From NCBI GenBank assembly GCA_014879535.1, contig JACSRX010000019.1, forward strand, positions 1 to 64,000: 64,000 nt of DNA, given 5' to 3'. Made by a program: the position numbers and the translations under genes. How positions within the stretch are numbered: the stretch's first letter is position 1; each line of letters opens with the position of its first letter. The notes under the pieces were generated by a model, which was not told where the DNA came from, made no database searches, and saw only the letters and a program-made list of their open reading frames with translations. Shown here in pieces: positions 51,383-60,256 of this stretch. This DNA is from Chthoniobacterales bacterium (GTDB lineage Bacteria; Verrucomicrobiota; Verrucomicrobiia; Chthoniobacterales; JACTMZ01).

Positions 51383-54319
51383 ATGACGCCCGACCAGTTC
51401 GCCGCCAAGTGGTCGAAGGTGTCCCTTTCCGAGCGCTCATCCTACCAGCAGCATTTCCTCGATCTCTGCGAGTTGGTTGACCACCCGAAACCCGCCGAGG
51501 CCGACCCGACCGGCGACTGGTTCTGCTTTGAACGTGGCGCGGAGAAACATGGCGGCGGCGACGGTTGGGCCGACGTGTGGAAACGCGGCCACTTCGCCTT
51601 CGAATACAAGGGTCGCCACGCCAACCTCGCCAAGGCCTACGACCAGCTCCTTCGCTACCGCGCCTCGCTGGAAAACCCGCCGCTGCTCGTCGTCTGCGAC
51701 ACGGATGTCGTCGAAATCCACACGAACTTCACCGGCACGGCCGAAGTCGTGCACCGGTTCGCCACCGCCGACATCGGCGAACCCCGCAACCTCGGCCTTC
51801 TCCGCGCCCTCTTCCACGCGCCGGACAAACTCCACCCCGTCCGCACCGCGGAAGCCATCACCGCCGAGGCGGCGTCCTCCCTTGCCGCGCTTGCCGGACG
51901 CCTCCGCGCGCGCCATCAGGATCCCGAGGCGGCGGCGCGCTTTCTCGACCGCATCGTCTTCTGCCTGTTCGCCGAGGATGTCGGACTGCTCCCCGGCGGA
52001 CTTTTCTCGGAGTTGCTCGCCAACACGAAGGACCATCCCGAGAGGTTCGCCCGCTACACCGCCGAGCTCTTCGCTGCCATGGCGACCGGCGGCGAATTCC
52101 AATACAAGACCATCGACCACTTCAACGGCGGACTCTTCGCCGACCCTGTCGTCCTTGACCTCTCGGCCGATGAAATCGCCGCCATCCACGCCGCCTCGCA
52201 GCTCGACTGGGGCGCGGTGGACCCCTCCATCTTCGGCACGCTGTTCCAGCGCGGACTCGACCCTTCCACCCGCGCCGCCCTCGGCGCGGAATACACCAGC
52301 CGCCGCGACATCGAGGACCTCATCGAGCCCGTCCTCCTCGCCCCGCTCCGCCGCGAGTGGAACGAAGTCCGCACCACGCTCGACAACCTCGTCCGCACCG
52401 GCCAGAAGCGCCCCAAGCCCGGCGCCAAGCAGCCCGCCGGCCCCGCCTTGAAGAAGGCCCTCGGCGAAGCCGCCCGCCTGAAGGACGCCTTCCTCCAGCG
52501 CCTCTCGCGCATCCATGTTCTCGACCCCGCCTGCGGCTCCGGCAACTTCCTCTACGTCGCCCTCCAGAAGCTCAAGGACCTCGAAAAGGAAGTCATCCTC
52601 CATGGCGGCAAGGACGGCCTCAGCACCGACTTCTTCCCCGTCATCGGTCCGTGGCAGTTCCACGGACTCGAGATCAACCCCTACGCCTTCGAGTTGGCGC
52701 AGCTCACCCTCTGGATCGGCTACCTCCAATGGCACCGCGGCAACGGCTACCCGCTCACCGACAAGCCCATCCTCAAGACGCTCGACAACTTCCGCCTCAT
52801 GGACGCGCTGCTCGACCTGTCCGACCCCGACGAGCCCAAGGAAGCCGTGTGGCCCGCCGTCCGCTCCGATCAGGAACTCATCATCGTCGGCAACCCGCCG
52901 TTCCTCGGGGACAAAATCATGCGCCGCGAACTCGGCGATGCCTATGTGGACTCCCTCCGTTCCGTCTTCGCCGGCCGCATCCCCGGCCAGTCCGACCTTT
53001 GCTGCTATTGGTTCGAGAAGGCCCGCGCCCTCATCGCCGACGGCAAAGTCTCCCGCGCCGGACTCCTCGCCACCCAAGGCATCCGCGGCGGCGCCAACCG
53101 CGAAGTCCTCAAACGCATCAAGGACTCCGGCGACATCTTCTTCGCCGTCAGCGACCGCGATTGGATTCTCGACGGGGCCAATGTCCACATCTCCATGGTC
53201 GGCTTCTGTGGGAAGGAGAAACGGCCCGAAGGAACGGTTTTGGATGGCTGCGAGGTCGGGGAGGTTAATGCCAATCTTACAACCGGTTCGAACAGTGGGC
53301 GTCTTCAGCTACAGACGCAAAATGCGGGCGTCGGCTGGATTGGTGTTTCTATGCACGGGCCGTTTGACTTCAACGAACAGGCAGCAGTGGTCCTGCTAAA
53401 CACGGGTGGCAACCCCACGGGAAAATTGAACTCCGATGTAGTCCGCCCAATCTTGAACGCACTTGAGATTACGCGGCGGGCTGAGTCGCGCTGGGTGGTT
53501 GCTTTCACTCCAGAAACCTCACAGACAGAAGCTGCACTTTACGAAGCGCCCTTTGAGTTTGTTGCAAAGACGGTGCGTCCCGTTCGCGAGCAGAATCGCC
53601 GGGCAACGTATCGAGACCGCTGGTGGCTTCATGGGGAAGGACGCCCCGCGATGCTTGAACAGCTACGACCGCTGCCCCGTTTTATCGCGACACCTCGCGT
53701 CAGTAAACACAGGGTATTCGTATGGGTTGGACCGCATGTGATTCCTTCAGACGCCACTACCGTCTTCGCCCGCAGCGACGATTTTTTCTTCGGCGTGCTG
53801 CATTCCCGCATCCACGAAGTCTGGTCTTTGGCGCAGGGGACGCAGTTGCGCGAGAAGGAATCCGGCTTCCGCTACACTCCGACCACCTGTTTCGAGACCT
53901 TCCCGTTCCCGTGGGACCACCGGTTGCCGCTTGAGAAGTTGACCGACGAGCAACGCGCCTACCATGCCGCCATTTCCGAAGCGGCCCTCAACTTGGACGA
54001 ACTCCGCGCCCGCTGGCTCAACCCGCCCGAATGGACCCGCGAAGAAATCCTCGAATTCCCCGCCACCGAAGGCGGCCCATGGACCCGCTTCATCCAACCC
54101 GGCACGACCAACGCCCGCTACCCCCGCCTCATCCCCCGCGATGCCGAATGCGCCAAGCAATTGTCCACCCGCACCCTCACCAAACTCTACAACACCCGCC
54201 CCACCTGGCTCACCGACGCCCACACCCAACTGGACCAAGCCGTCGCCGCGGCGTATGGCTGTTCGCCAAGCCGCGAAAGCGCGGCTATCCTCGCTCATCT
54301 ATTATCAATGTCAGATTAA
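51383..54319 (+). CDS. MmeI-like (Type IIL) restriction-methyltransferase
   Basis: N-terminal FAFEYKGRHANLAKAYDQLLRY nuclease-like ExK, VLDPACGSGNFLYVAL motif I, VGNPPFLGDKIM motif IV, C-terminal TRD and helical region. Confidence 0.85.
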   Translation: MTPDQFAAKWSKVSLSERSSYQQHFLDLCELVDHPKPAEADPTGDWFCFERGAEKHGGGDGWADVWKRGHFAFEYKGRHANLAKAYDQLLRYRASLENPPLLVVCDTDVVEIHTNFTGTAEVVHRFATADIGEPRNLGLLRALFHAPDKLHPVRTAEAITAEAASSLAALAGRLRARHQDPEAAARFLDRIVFCLFAEDVGLLPGGLFSELLANTKDHPERFARYTAELFAAMATGGEFQYKTIDHFNGGLFADPVVLDLSADEIAAIHAASQLDWGAVDPSIFGTLFQRGLDPSTRAALGAEYTSRRDIEDLIEPVLLAPLRREWNEVRTTLDNLVRTGQKRPKPGAKQPAGPALKKALGEAARLKDAFLQRLSRIHVLDPACGSGNFLYVALQKLKDLEKEVILHGGKDGLSTDFFPVIGPWQFHGLEINPYAFELAQLTLWIGYLQWHRGNGYPLTDKPILKTLDNFRLMDALLDLSDPDEPKEAVWPAVRSDQELIIVGNPPFLGDKIMRRELGDAYVDSLRSVFAGRIPGQSDLCCYWFEKARALIADGKVSRAGLLATQGIRGGANREVLKRIKDSGDIFFAVSDRDWILDGANVHISMVGFCGKEKRPEGTVLDGCEVGEVNANLTTGSNSGRLQLQTQNAGVGWIGVSMHGPFDFNEQAAVVLLNTGGNPTGKLNSDVVRPILNALEITRRAESRWVVAFTPETSQTEAALYEAPFEFVAKTVRPVREQNRRATYRDRWWLHGEGRPAMLEQLRPLPRFIATPRVSKHRVFVWVGPHVIPSDATTVFARSDDFFFGVLHSRIHEVWSLAQGTQLREKESGFRYTPTTCFETFPFPWDHRLPLEKLTDEQRAYHAAISEAALNLDELRARWLNPPEWTREEILEFPATEGGPWTRFIQPGTTNARYPRLIPRDAECAKQLSTRTLTKLYNTRPTWLTDAHTQLDQAVAAAYGCSPSRESAAILAHLLSMSD

Positions 54320-54346
54320 ATCGGAGCATCCACAGATTTACTGACG

Positions 54347-55552
54347 ATGGAAACTTCTCCAAACGGCATCACGGCTTCTCCTCAGCACCTTGCGGAGCTT
54401 CGACGGCAATGCTTGCACCACAATGTGTTCCCGATCTTCCTTCCAAATACATTTTATGGCGAGGCGCCTGCCCCTGTGTTCAAGGTTCTCTCGAAACTGG
54501 TGGCAGGTATTGCAGACCAGTTAGAATGCCTTGACGATCGGGAGTTGCAGGGAGAGGTCGACAGGCTTCCATCACAGCTTCAAATGCTACTCGGTGAAAT
54601 GCCTGCCAGACCGTGGAGAAGAGACCAACACGAAAGGATTGCCCTGTATCAGATCGTCTGGATGGCAAGTGAAAGCTACTCTGATTTCCCTGACGCTCTC
54701 GTTCCGTTCAGCTTATCGTCCGAGGTTGGCCAAGCCTTTCCTGAACTCGCAGATCACATCGACGAGGAGGGCTTGCTTCGACTTGGACCCAATTTCGTCT
54801 TGCACGATGGAGGCATCAACTACAAACAGCACGTTCTGCATTTTCACCAATGTCTGCGCCGCAATTTTTCTTCGAATCCTAACTTCAACTTTACTGCAAG
54901 GTTTTGTGCGTATTATCGAGAGTATGGCACAACTGCAGCATTCAGAATAGCCATCGATCCACGGAGGTTTATGCATCAGTCGCAGTATCAACAAATGATG
55001 GAGTTTGACGCGTGGCATGGGCCTATGTTCGATCCGTCGCGTTTGGACGACCTTGATTGCTGCGGTTTAACCCTGGTCGAAAGAGAACGCCCATCTCTTT
55101 TTGATTTCTCAAACAAGCTTGATCGCACTGAATTCTACTGGGCTGCAGACCGAAGCACTCGCATAAAGAGTTTTGAGATTGAGGAGTTGCCCGCGGAGGA
55201 TACCACCTACGGACCGTTTCGCATTTCGCGTTATGTCCACTCAGAGAGAGACACAAACCAGCGGTGTATTCGGCATTTGGATGGAGCTGTAAAGGTTTAC
55301 GAATCGCTTGGTGCGTATCGCGCCAGATATGCATCCCAACTGCCTAAAGAACCGCGAGCTTATCAAAAGCACAAACTCTTTCGCATAGATGGACAGATTC
55401 CAATAGATGCTTGGATTGACTTGATTGCCATGTTCTACAACGGAAACGAAATGGTGCTTCGATATTTTGACAGTAATCGTTATGAAGCTTCATTTCGCGA
55501 TCAGATTCAGCAAGTCCAAGAACTGCTTCTTGAGCGCAAGAGGCGCAGCTAA
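54347..55552 (+). CDS. Uncharacterised protein in accessory island
   Basis: 401-aa ORF of lower GC than flanks, no recognised family; same strand directly downstream of the MmeI-like gene. Confidence 0.65.
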   Translation: METSPNGITASPQHLAELRRQCLHHNVFPIFLPNTFYGEAPAPVFKVLSKLVAGIADQLECLDDRELQGEVDRLPSQLQMLLGEMPARPWRRDQHERIALYQIVWMASESYSDFPDALVPFSLSSEVGQAFPELADHIDEEGLLRLGPNFVLHDGGINYKQHVLHFHQCLRRNFSSNPNFNFTARFCAYYREYGTTAAFRIAIDPRRFMHQSQYQQMMEFDAWHGPMFDPSRLDDLDCCGLTLVERERPSLFDFSNKLDRTEFYWAADRSTRIKSFEIEELPAEDTTYGPFRISRYVHSERDTNQRCIRHLDGAVKVYESLGAYRARYASQLPKEPRAYQKHKLFRIDGQIPIDAWIDLIAMFYNGNEMVLRYFDSNRYEASFRDQIQQVQELLLERKRRS

Positions 55553-55653
55553 CAACTCTGTTGGGATTTTTGCTTTATCCGCACGGAAACATTTTGTAGC
55601 CCCGCACCGTCAGTTTAGCGAGAACAACACTCTAACGCACCGCCAGCATCAGT

Positions 55654-56475
55654 ATGAACACCGCAATCGAATGGTGCAACAGCAACCAAGGTATCCTCAT
55701 GGTTCTGCTAACCTTCCTGTATGTCTTTGCCACGTTCATTCTTGTATATATGGCACATCGAGGGAATATCCTCACAGAGAAGAGTATCAGGGATCTTGCC
55801 AAGCTTGAGCAAGAGCGGCTACGGCCGCTAGTTGAGGTCCGGGTTGAGTTGGACTCTCCAGTGCTTGTTGTGCACGTGACCAACCAAGGCCAGACGCCAG
55901 CCTATGGCATTCGGATACAAACTCAACCGGTTATCCGATCACTTTGGGGTGGTAAGGGCTGCTATCCCGAGGCCAAGACAGAACGGGATATCGGCTTTAT
56001 TGTCCACGGGCTTGCGTCATTGGGTGCGGGATGCACTGTGTCCGCGGTCCTCGGGACGTTCCCAAGAGTCGAGGAGGTCTGCCCGGACTTGCGTTTTTCC
56101 GGCACTGTTGCCTTCCGAAGTGCGACAGGAACCGAGCATTGCTCGCCTGTGGATATCGACCTTCGCTACTTGAAAGCCACGCGTAGGATTAGCCGTAAAT
56201 CCATACACGACGTGGCCAATCAGCTTGAGCAGATTAGCAGGGAATTGGGGCATCTGGGGAGCGGGTTTCGTAAGCCCCATGTGATCATACAAAGTATTGC
56301 AGACAAAAGAGCGGAGGACGAGGCTGCCATGAGCGAAGCTCTTGAGCGGCTCGAGCAGACAGCAATAGATCAAGAAACCCAGAAAGACGGAGGAGTCAGC
56401 CCGCCTGATCTTGGCACTTCCGGCGTTTCGGACTCGGAGCATCCTCGGAAACCAGAGTCAGGCGCTGATTCCTGA
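55654..56475 (+). CDS. Uncharacterised single-TM protein
   Basis: N-terminal TM (ILMVLLTFLYVFATFILVYMAH), beta-rich segment (VEVRVELDSPVLVVHVTNQGQTPAYGIRI), charged C-terminus. Confidence 0.6.
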   Translation: MNTAIEWCNSNQGILMVLLTFLYVFATFILVYMAHRGNILTEKSIRDLAKLEQERLRPLVEVRVELDSPVLVVHVTNQGQTPAYGIRIQTQPVIRSLWGGKGCYPEAKTERDIGFIVHGLASLGAGCTVSAVLGTFPRVEEVCPDLRFSGTVAFRSATGTEHCSPVDIDLRYLKATRRISRKSIHDVANQLEQISRELGHLGSGFRKPHVIIQSIADKRAEDEAAMSEALERLEQTAIDQETQKDGGVSPPDLGTSGVSDSEHPRKPESGADS

Positions 56476-56502
56476 CCTCGGACTGGCAGTAGGACGCTCG
56501 AG

Positions 56503-57312
56503 ATGACTTTTCGCATCCAACAAATTGTTGACTACGGCACAGCCCATCCAGCCGTTGCTCGTCTCACTGTGCAGATGGCCGAGTTGATGAGGTTTTATTC
56601 TGTTGCTAGCTCAGTCCAAGATAGCGTTTATCGCACGATTTGCTCGGAGGTTCTTCCGAGACTCATGACCTGCTATCGGACGCATGAGCGAATTTCTTCA
56701 GATGTCGAGAAGGTGAAGGAGCAAATCAGATCACGGGGTTTAGATGCACAAGCGAACGGTAGAGCCTACACCATTCCGAGTGTATGCAATCTAAAGGCAG
56801 ACTCAGAATCCTACTTGTATCACGCTAAATCAGCGCTGAGAGACTTTACGATCGTCTTCAACACTTTGTTCAACACCACCTTTAGCAGGCAAGCAAGATA
56901 CGGAGAGATCGTGAGCTGGGCGAAGGGCAAGTTCGGAGACGATAGCCCGCTCGCGTTAATGCTTGATAATGACTTCCGCGGTTGGATAAGTCCTCTTGTG
57001 CGCATGCGCAATGCTGTGGAACATCCTGGCGGTCATTCTGGAACTCTTCACATTCACGACTTTAGGGCGGTGGAGTCTGATGGTGTCATTATCCTCTCGG
57101 AGCCAACGTGGCACTTGAATGAAGATACACCAGCTCCGCTAGCCAGTGGAATGCAAGTCTTCAACTCAAATATGCTTACATTCTTTGAAGAATCGCTGCT
57201 TCTCTGTTTAGAGACGTTCCCGAAACCGCCATTTATTCGATTAATCGAGATTCCTGAGCATGAGCGCCGCCCTGAATGCCCTTGTCGCTTCGAGATGGGT
57301 TTACAACCCTAA
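56503..57312 (+). CDS. Putative HEPN-like protein
   Basis: All-alpha-looking ORF with RMRNAVEH (RNxxxH, RX4H) motif typical of HEPN active sites; 27 nt after the TM-protein gene. Confidence 0.55.
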   Translation: MTFRIQQIVDYGTAHPAVARLTVQMAELMRFYSVASSVQDSVYRTICSEVLPRLMTCYRTHERISSDVEKVKEQIRSRGLDAQANGRAYTIPSVCNLKADSESYLYHAKSALRDFTIVFNTLFNTTFSRQARYGEIVSWAKGKFGDDSPLALMLDNDFRGWISPLVRMRNAVEHPGGHSGTLHIHDFRAVESDGVIILSEPTWHLNEDTPAPLASGMQVFNSNMLTFFEESLLLCLETFPKPPFIRLIEIPEHERRPECPCRFEMGLQP

Positions 57313-57368
57313 GGAGTATCCTACGCCATGCTGACGCTTTCCAGCCGATCAGAAGCCTCTGGGGGGCC

Positions 57369-57409
57369 AAAGGGGTCGGTCATGGTTTATTGCACTCGGG
57401 GTGCGAGGC
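57369..57409 (+). repeat. 41-bp direct repeat, copy 1
   Basis: AAAGGGGTCGGTCATGGTTTATTGCACTCGGGGTGCGAGGC; 4 mismatches to copy 2. Confidence 0.75.
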
Positions 57410-57485
57410 AGGGTGTGGAAGGGGGGTGCTCACCGTCCCTGCCTTTTCGTTTGACCATCCGCCGGGCGGGAACCACGGTTCCGGC

Positions 57486-57683
57486 ATGGGGCAGAACTCC
57501 ATTCCGCCGATCATAAACCTGATCATTCCGGGATCATGGCAACTCACGAACGGCCATATACGCCGGGGGTTTGCATGGATGGTCGCCATCATTTTGACCG
57601 CCCCCTTTGTCCTCCCCTGCATCGTCCTGTGGTTCGTCTGCTTGTCCGAGGCTTTCTCACTTGAGCGCAGAAGCCGTATTTGA
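57486..57683 (+). CDS. Small membrane protein
   Basis: MGQNSIPPIINLIIPGSWQLTNGHIRRGFAWMVAIILTAPFVLPCIVLWFVCLSEAF, resembling short IPG..QL..G membrane proteins. Confidence 0.5.
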   Translation: MGQNSIPPIINLIIPGSWQLTNGHIRRGFAWMVAIILTAPFVLPCIVLWFVCLSEAFSLERRSRI

Positions 57684-57778
57684 TCGCGGCGCGGACGTAG
57701 AAAAGAAGGAGGTTTCGGCCTTGAATTCACGAGCGCCACAAGAAAGCGCCGCTCCGCGTAGCTACGGCCCAAGTATCA

Positions 57779-57811
57779 CCCCGCCTCGGTCCTGCACCTT
57801 GGCGGGGTTTT
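57779..57811 (+). terminator. Putative Rho-independent terminator
   Basis: CCCCGCC-loop-GGCGGGG-TTTT, downstream of the small membrane ORF. Confidence 0.65.
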
Positions 57812-57824
57812 GCTGCATCCTGGC

Positions 57825-57977
57825 TCAGCCTCTCGACTGGATGGCGTGCCAGTCCACCGGGGACATACCCATGGCGTAGGCAATGGCATAGAGCCCCGCT
57901 ATCCCCACCGCGAAGATCAACGGAGCCAAGAGGATCACCACCGGCAAAGCGAAAAGCCCCAGAAGAATTCCTTTCAC
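57825..57977 (-). CDS. 50-aa small membrane ORF (below the ORF-track length cut)
   Basis: GTG start; VKGILLGLFALPVVILLAPLIFAVGIAGLYAIAYAMGMSPVDWHAIQSRG*. Confidence 0.4.
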   Translation of the reverse strand: MKGILLGLFALPVVILLAPLIFAVGIAGLYAIAYAMGMSPVDWHAIQSRG

Positions 57978-58073
57978 ACCGTCAGCTTACCGGGGCCTGC
58001 CCATCGGTCAAATTCCGAAACCGGTGGCTGTATCTTGCCGGAATCGCCACTCCCCGGAGTCGGACCGTATTTT

Positions 58074-58114
58074 AAAGGGGGCGGTCATGGTTTATAGCTC
58101 TCGGGATGCGAGGC
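58074..58114 (+). repeat. 41-bp direct repeat, copy 2
   Basis: AAAGGGGGCGGTCATGGTTTATAGCTCTCGGGATGCGAGGC; 4 mismatches to copy 1. Confidence 0.75.
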
Positions 58115-58182
58115 GAAAGAGAGCGGTCGTTCGGGTGGGCGCATGTATTGAACCCAACGGCAAAGACGCGTAGGATTCCAAC

Positions 58183-58359
58183 ATGTCCACTGTGACCGAG
58201 ATCGAGGAGGCTGCCGCCAAGCTCCCGCCTGCGGATTTGGCGCGGCTTTTGGAGGATTTGCGAGACCTGCAGATTGCACGCACCGCCTTGGCTGAGGTCG
58301 TCTCGGGAGAGGAGACGACCGTTTCACTGGACAGACTGGAGTCGGAACTGAACGCGTGA
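58183..58359 (+). CDS. RelB-like antitoxin (below the ORF-track length cut)
   Basis: MSTVTEIEEAAAKLPPADLARLLEDLRDLQIARTALAEVVSGEETTVSLDRLESELNA*; overlaps the toxin start by 4 nt. Confidence 0.75.
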   Translation: MSTVTEIEEAAAKLPPADLARLLEDLRDLQIARTALAEVVSGEETTVSLDRLESELNA

Positions 58360-58616
58360 CTTACCGCGTCGAAGTCGTTCGCAAGGCGGCCAAGTTCTTG
58401 GCGTCCCTCCGCGACACGGCTCTCCGGCGACGCTTGCTTGAGGTGCTACGCGAACTCGAGACCTCACCACGGCCGCCCGGTTGCGTGAAACTCACAGGCA
58501 GCTCCGATGTGTTCCGAATCCGGGTGGGTGACCATCGGATCGTTTACCAAGTTCAAGACAAGGTGCTCTTGGTGCTGGTCATCGACATAGGTCATCGCCG
58601 GGAGATTTACCGCTGA
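58356..58616 (+). CDS. RelE/ParE family toxin
   Basis: MTYRVEVVRKAAKFLASLRDTALRRRLLEVLRELETSPRPPGCVKLTGSSDVFRIRVGDHRIVYQVQDKVLLVLVIDIGHRREIYR; GTG start. Confidence 0.92.
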   Translation: MTYRVEVVRKAAKFLASLRDTALRRRLLEVLRELETSPRPPGCVKLTGSSDVFRIRVGDHRIVYQVQDKVLLVLVIDIGHRREIYR

Positions 58617-58704
58617 TCCAGCGAAGAGGCATCCTGCACAGACTCCCGTAAAACAGGCTGAACCCGTCCCCAGAAATGTTGGTTTTCAGGCCCATGAAGT
58701 AGCA

Positions 58705-58732
58705 GGGGCCGCAGGATTGCTCCCGCGGCCCC
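58705..58732. repeat. Perfect 8-bp inverted repeat downstream of the toxin gene
   Basis: GGGGCCGC-aggattgctccc-GCGGCCCC; no clear T-tract. Confidence 0.5.
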
Positions 58733-59143
58733 GCGCCCCTCGCCCGAAGGCTCGGGGGGGATATCCCTTGCCAATAGGGAGCATGAACAACGATTCAAGC
58801 CATTTTCCAGCCAATGGGGTCAGTCAACAAATCTCAATACAGTCCCAAGATTTTGCCATCCACAGACCAGAACGGCCACATGATTGCTGTTCTTATCCTC
58901 CGACCACCACCGCGCAGCAACTAGGACAACACATGATCGTTCCGCCCACTCCAACGCGACCGGAACAGCAGTGTTCCCCGGACGGCCCGGAGATCGGTCC
59001 CCAAATTTCGGAGGAGACGCGGGCGCGTTCGCTTGTGGTGATTTTGACTTTCATGCCCGGAGCCGACACATTGCCCGCATGTTCGGCGTGATTTCCACGG
59101 GCGACACGGGCACGACGTGGACGTGCTGAACCACAGCGACCCC

Positions 59144-60256
59144 ATGACTCACGGCTCCTTGCGATTCCTCATTCTCCTCACCGCGGGACTTTGTTCCTGC
59201 GGGAGGCCCGACGCGCAGAAGTCCGCAGCCGCGCCGCCGGCCCCCGTGGAGGTCGCCGTCGCGGAGAAACGCACGATGCCGGTGCAGATGAAATCCATCG
59301 GCGCCGTCGAACCGATCGCCAGCGTGCAGATCAAATCGAAGGTGCAGGGCGAGATCCTGAAGGTTCACTTTGCCGACGGGGCCTCGGTCAAGGCGGGCGA
59401 CCTGCTTTTCAGCATCGACCCGCGGGCATTCGAAGCCGCCCTCAAACGTGCACAGGCCAACCTTGCCATGTCCCAGGCCACGGCGGACAACGCCTCCGAG
59501 CAGGCCGAGCGGTATGCCACGCTGATCAAGCGCGGCGCCGCCTCCAAGGAGCAGACCGCCCAGTTCCTCGCCACGGCCATTTCGCAGAAATCCGAATTGG
59601 CCGCCCGCCAGGCCGATGTGGACGAAGCGCAGCTGTCGCTCGACTGGACGCAGGTGCGCGCGCCGATTTCCGGGCGCGCAGGCGCCGCCCTGCTCAAGGC
59701 GGGGAACATCGTGCAGGCCAACGGGGAGAGCCTTGCGATCATCAACCAGATGCAGCCGATCTATGTGGCCTTCGCGCTGCCGGAGAATTCGCTGGACGAA
59801 CTCCGCCAATGGCTGGACCACGGCCCTCCCGTCGTCACCGCCTACGCTCCCGACACCGGGCGGCTCCTCGACACCGGCGAGCTCAGCTTCATCGACAATG
59901 CCGTGGACCGCGGTTCCGGCATGATCGCCTTCAAGGCCACGTTTCCCAACGCGGAGGAAAAGCTCTGGCCCGGGCTGTTCGTGGACGTGACGGTGAAGCT
60001 CACGGAAGAGCCCGATGTGACCGTCATTCCTGCCGTCGCCATCATGGAGGGCCAGCAGGGCTCCCAAGTCTTCGTCGTCGAGGGGGACACGGCCATCCTC
60101 CGCAAAATCGAGGTCGAGCGCACCGTGGACGGGTTGGCCATCATCGCGGGCGGCCTCCAACCCGGGGAAACGGTCATCACCACGGGGCAGCTGCGGGTCA
60201 GCGCGGACGGAAAAGTCATCGTCAAGAACAGCGAGGCGTCACCACCCGCGCCATGA
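59144..60256 (+). CDS. RND efflux periplasmic adaptor (MFP) subunit
   Basis: Signal/lipo-type N-terminus; VEPIASVQIKSKVQGEILKVHFADGASVKAGDLLFSIDPR; VRAPISGRAGAALLKAGNIV. Confidence 0.93.
   Translation: MTHGSLRFLILLTAGLCSCGRPDAQKSAAAPPAPVEVAVAEKRTMPVQMKSIGAVEPIASVQIKSKVQGEILKVHFADGASVKAGDLLFSIDPRAFEAALKRAQANLAMSQATADNASEQAERYATLIKRGAASKEQTAQFLATAISQKSELAARQADVDEAQLSLDWTQVRAPISGRAGAALLKAGNIVQANGESLAIINQMQPIYVAFALPENSLDELRQWLDHGPPVVTAYAPDTGRLLDTGELSFIDNAVDRGSGMIAFKATFPNAEEKLWPGLFVDVTVKLTEEPDVTVIPAVAIMEGQQGSQVFVVEGDTAILRKIEVERTVDGLAIIAGGLQPGETVITTGQLRVSADGKVIVKNSEASPPAP

Noticed and set aside
51437-53188. 583-aa minus-strand ORF opposite the MmeI-like gene
   Set aside because: Antisense shadow with biased composition; the methyltransferase motifs lie on the plus strand.
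58717-59091. 124-aa plus-strand ORF between the TA pair and the RND adaptor
   Set aside because: Pro/Arg-rich, no recognisable features, starts within a GC-rich hairpin region; coding status not supportable.
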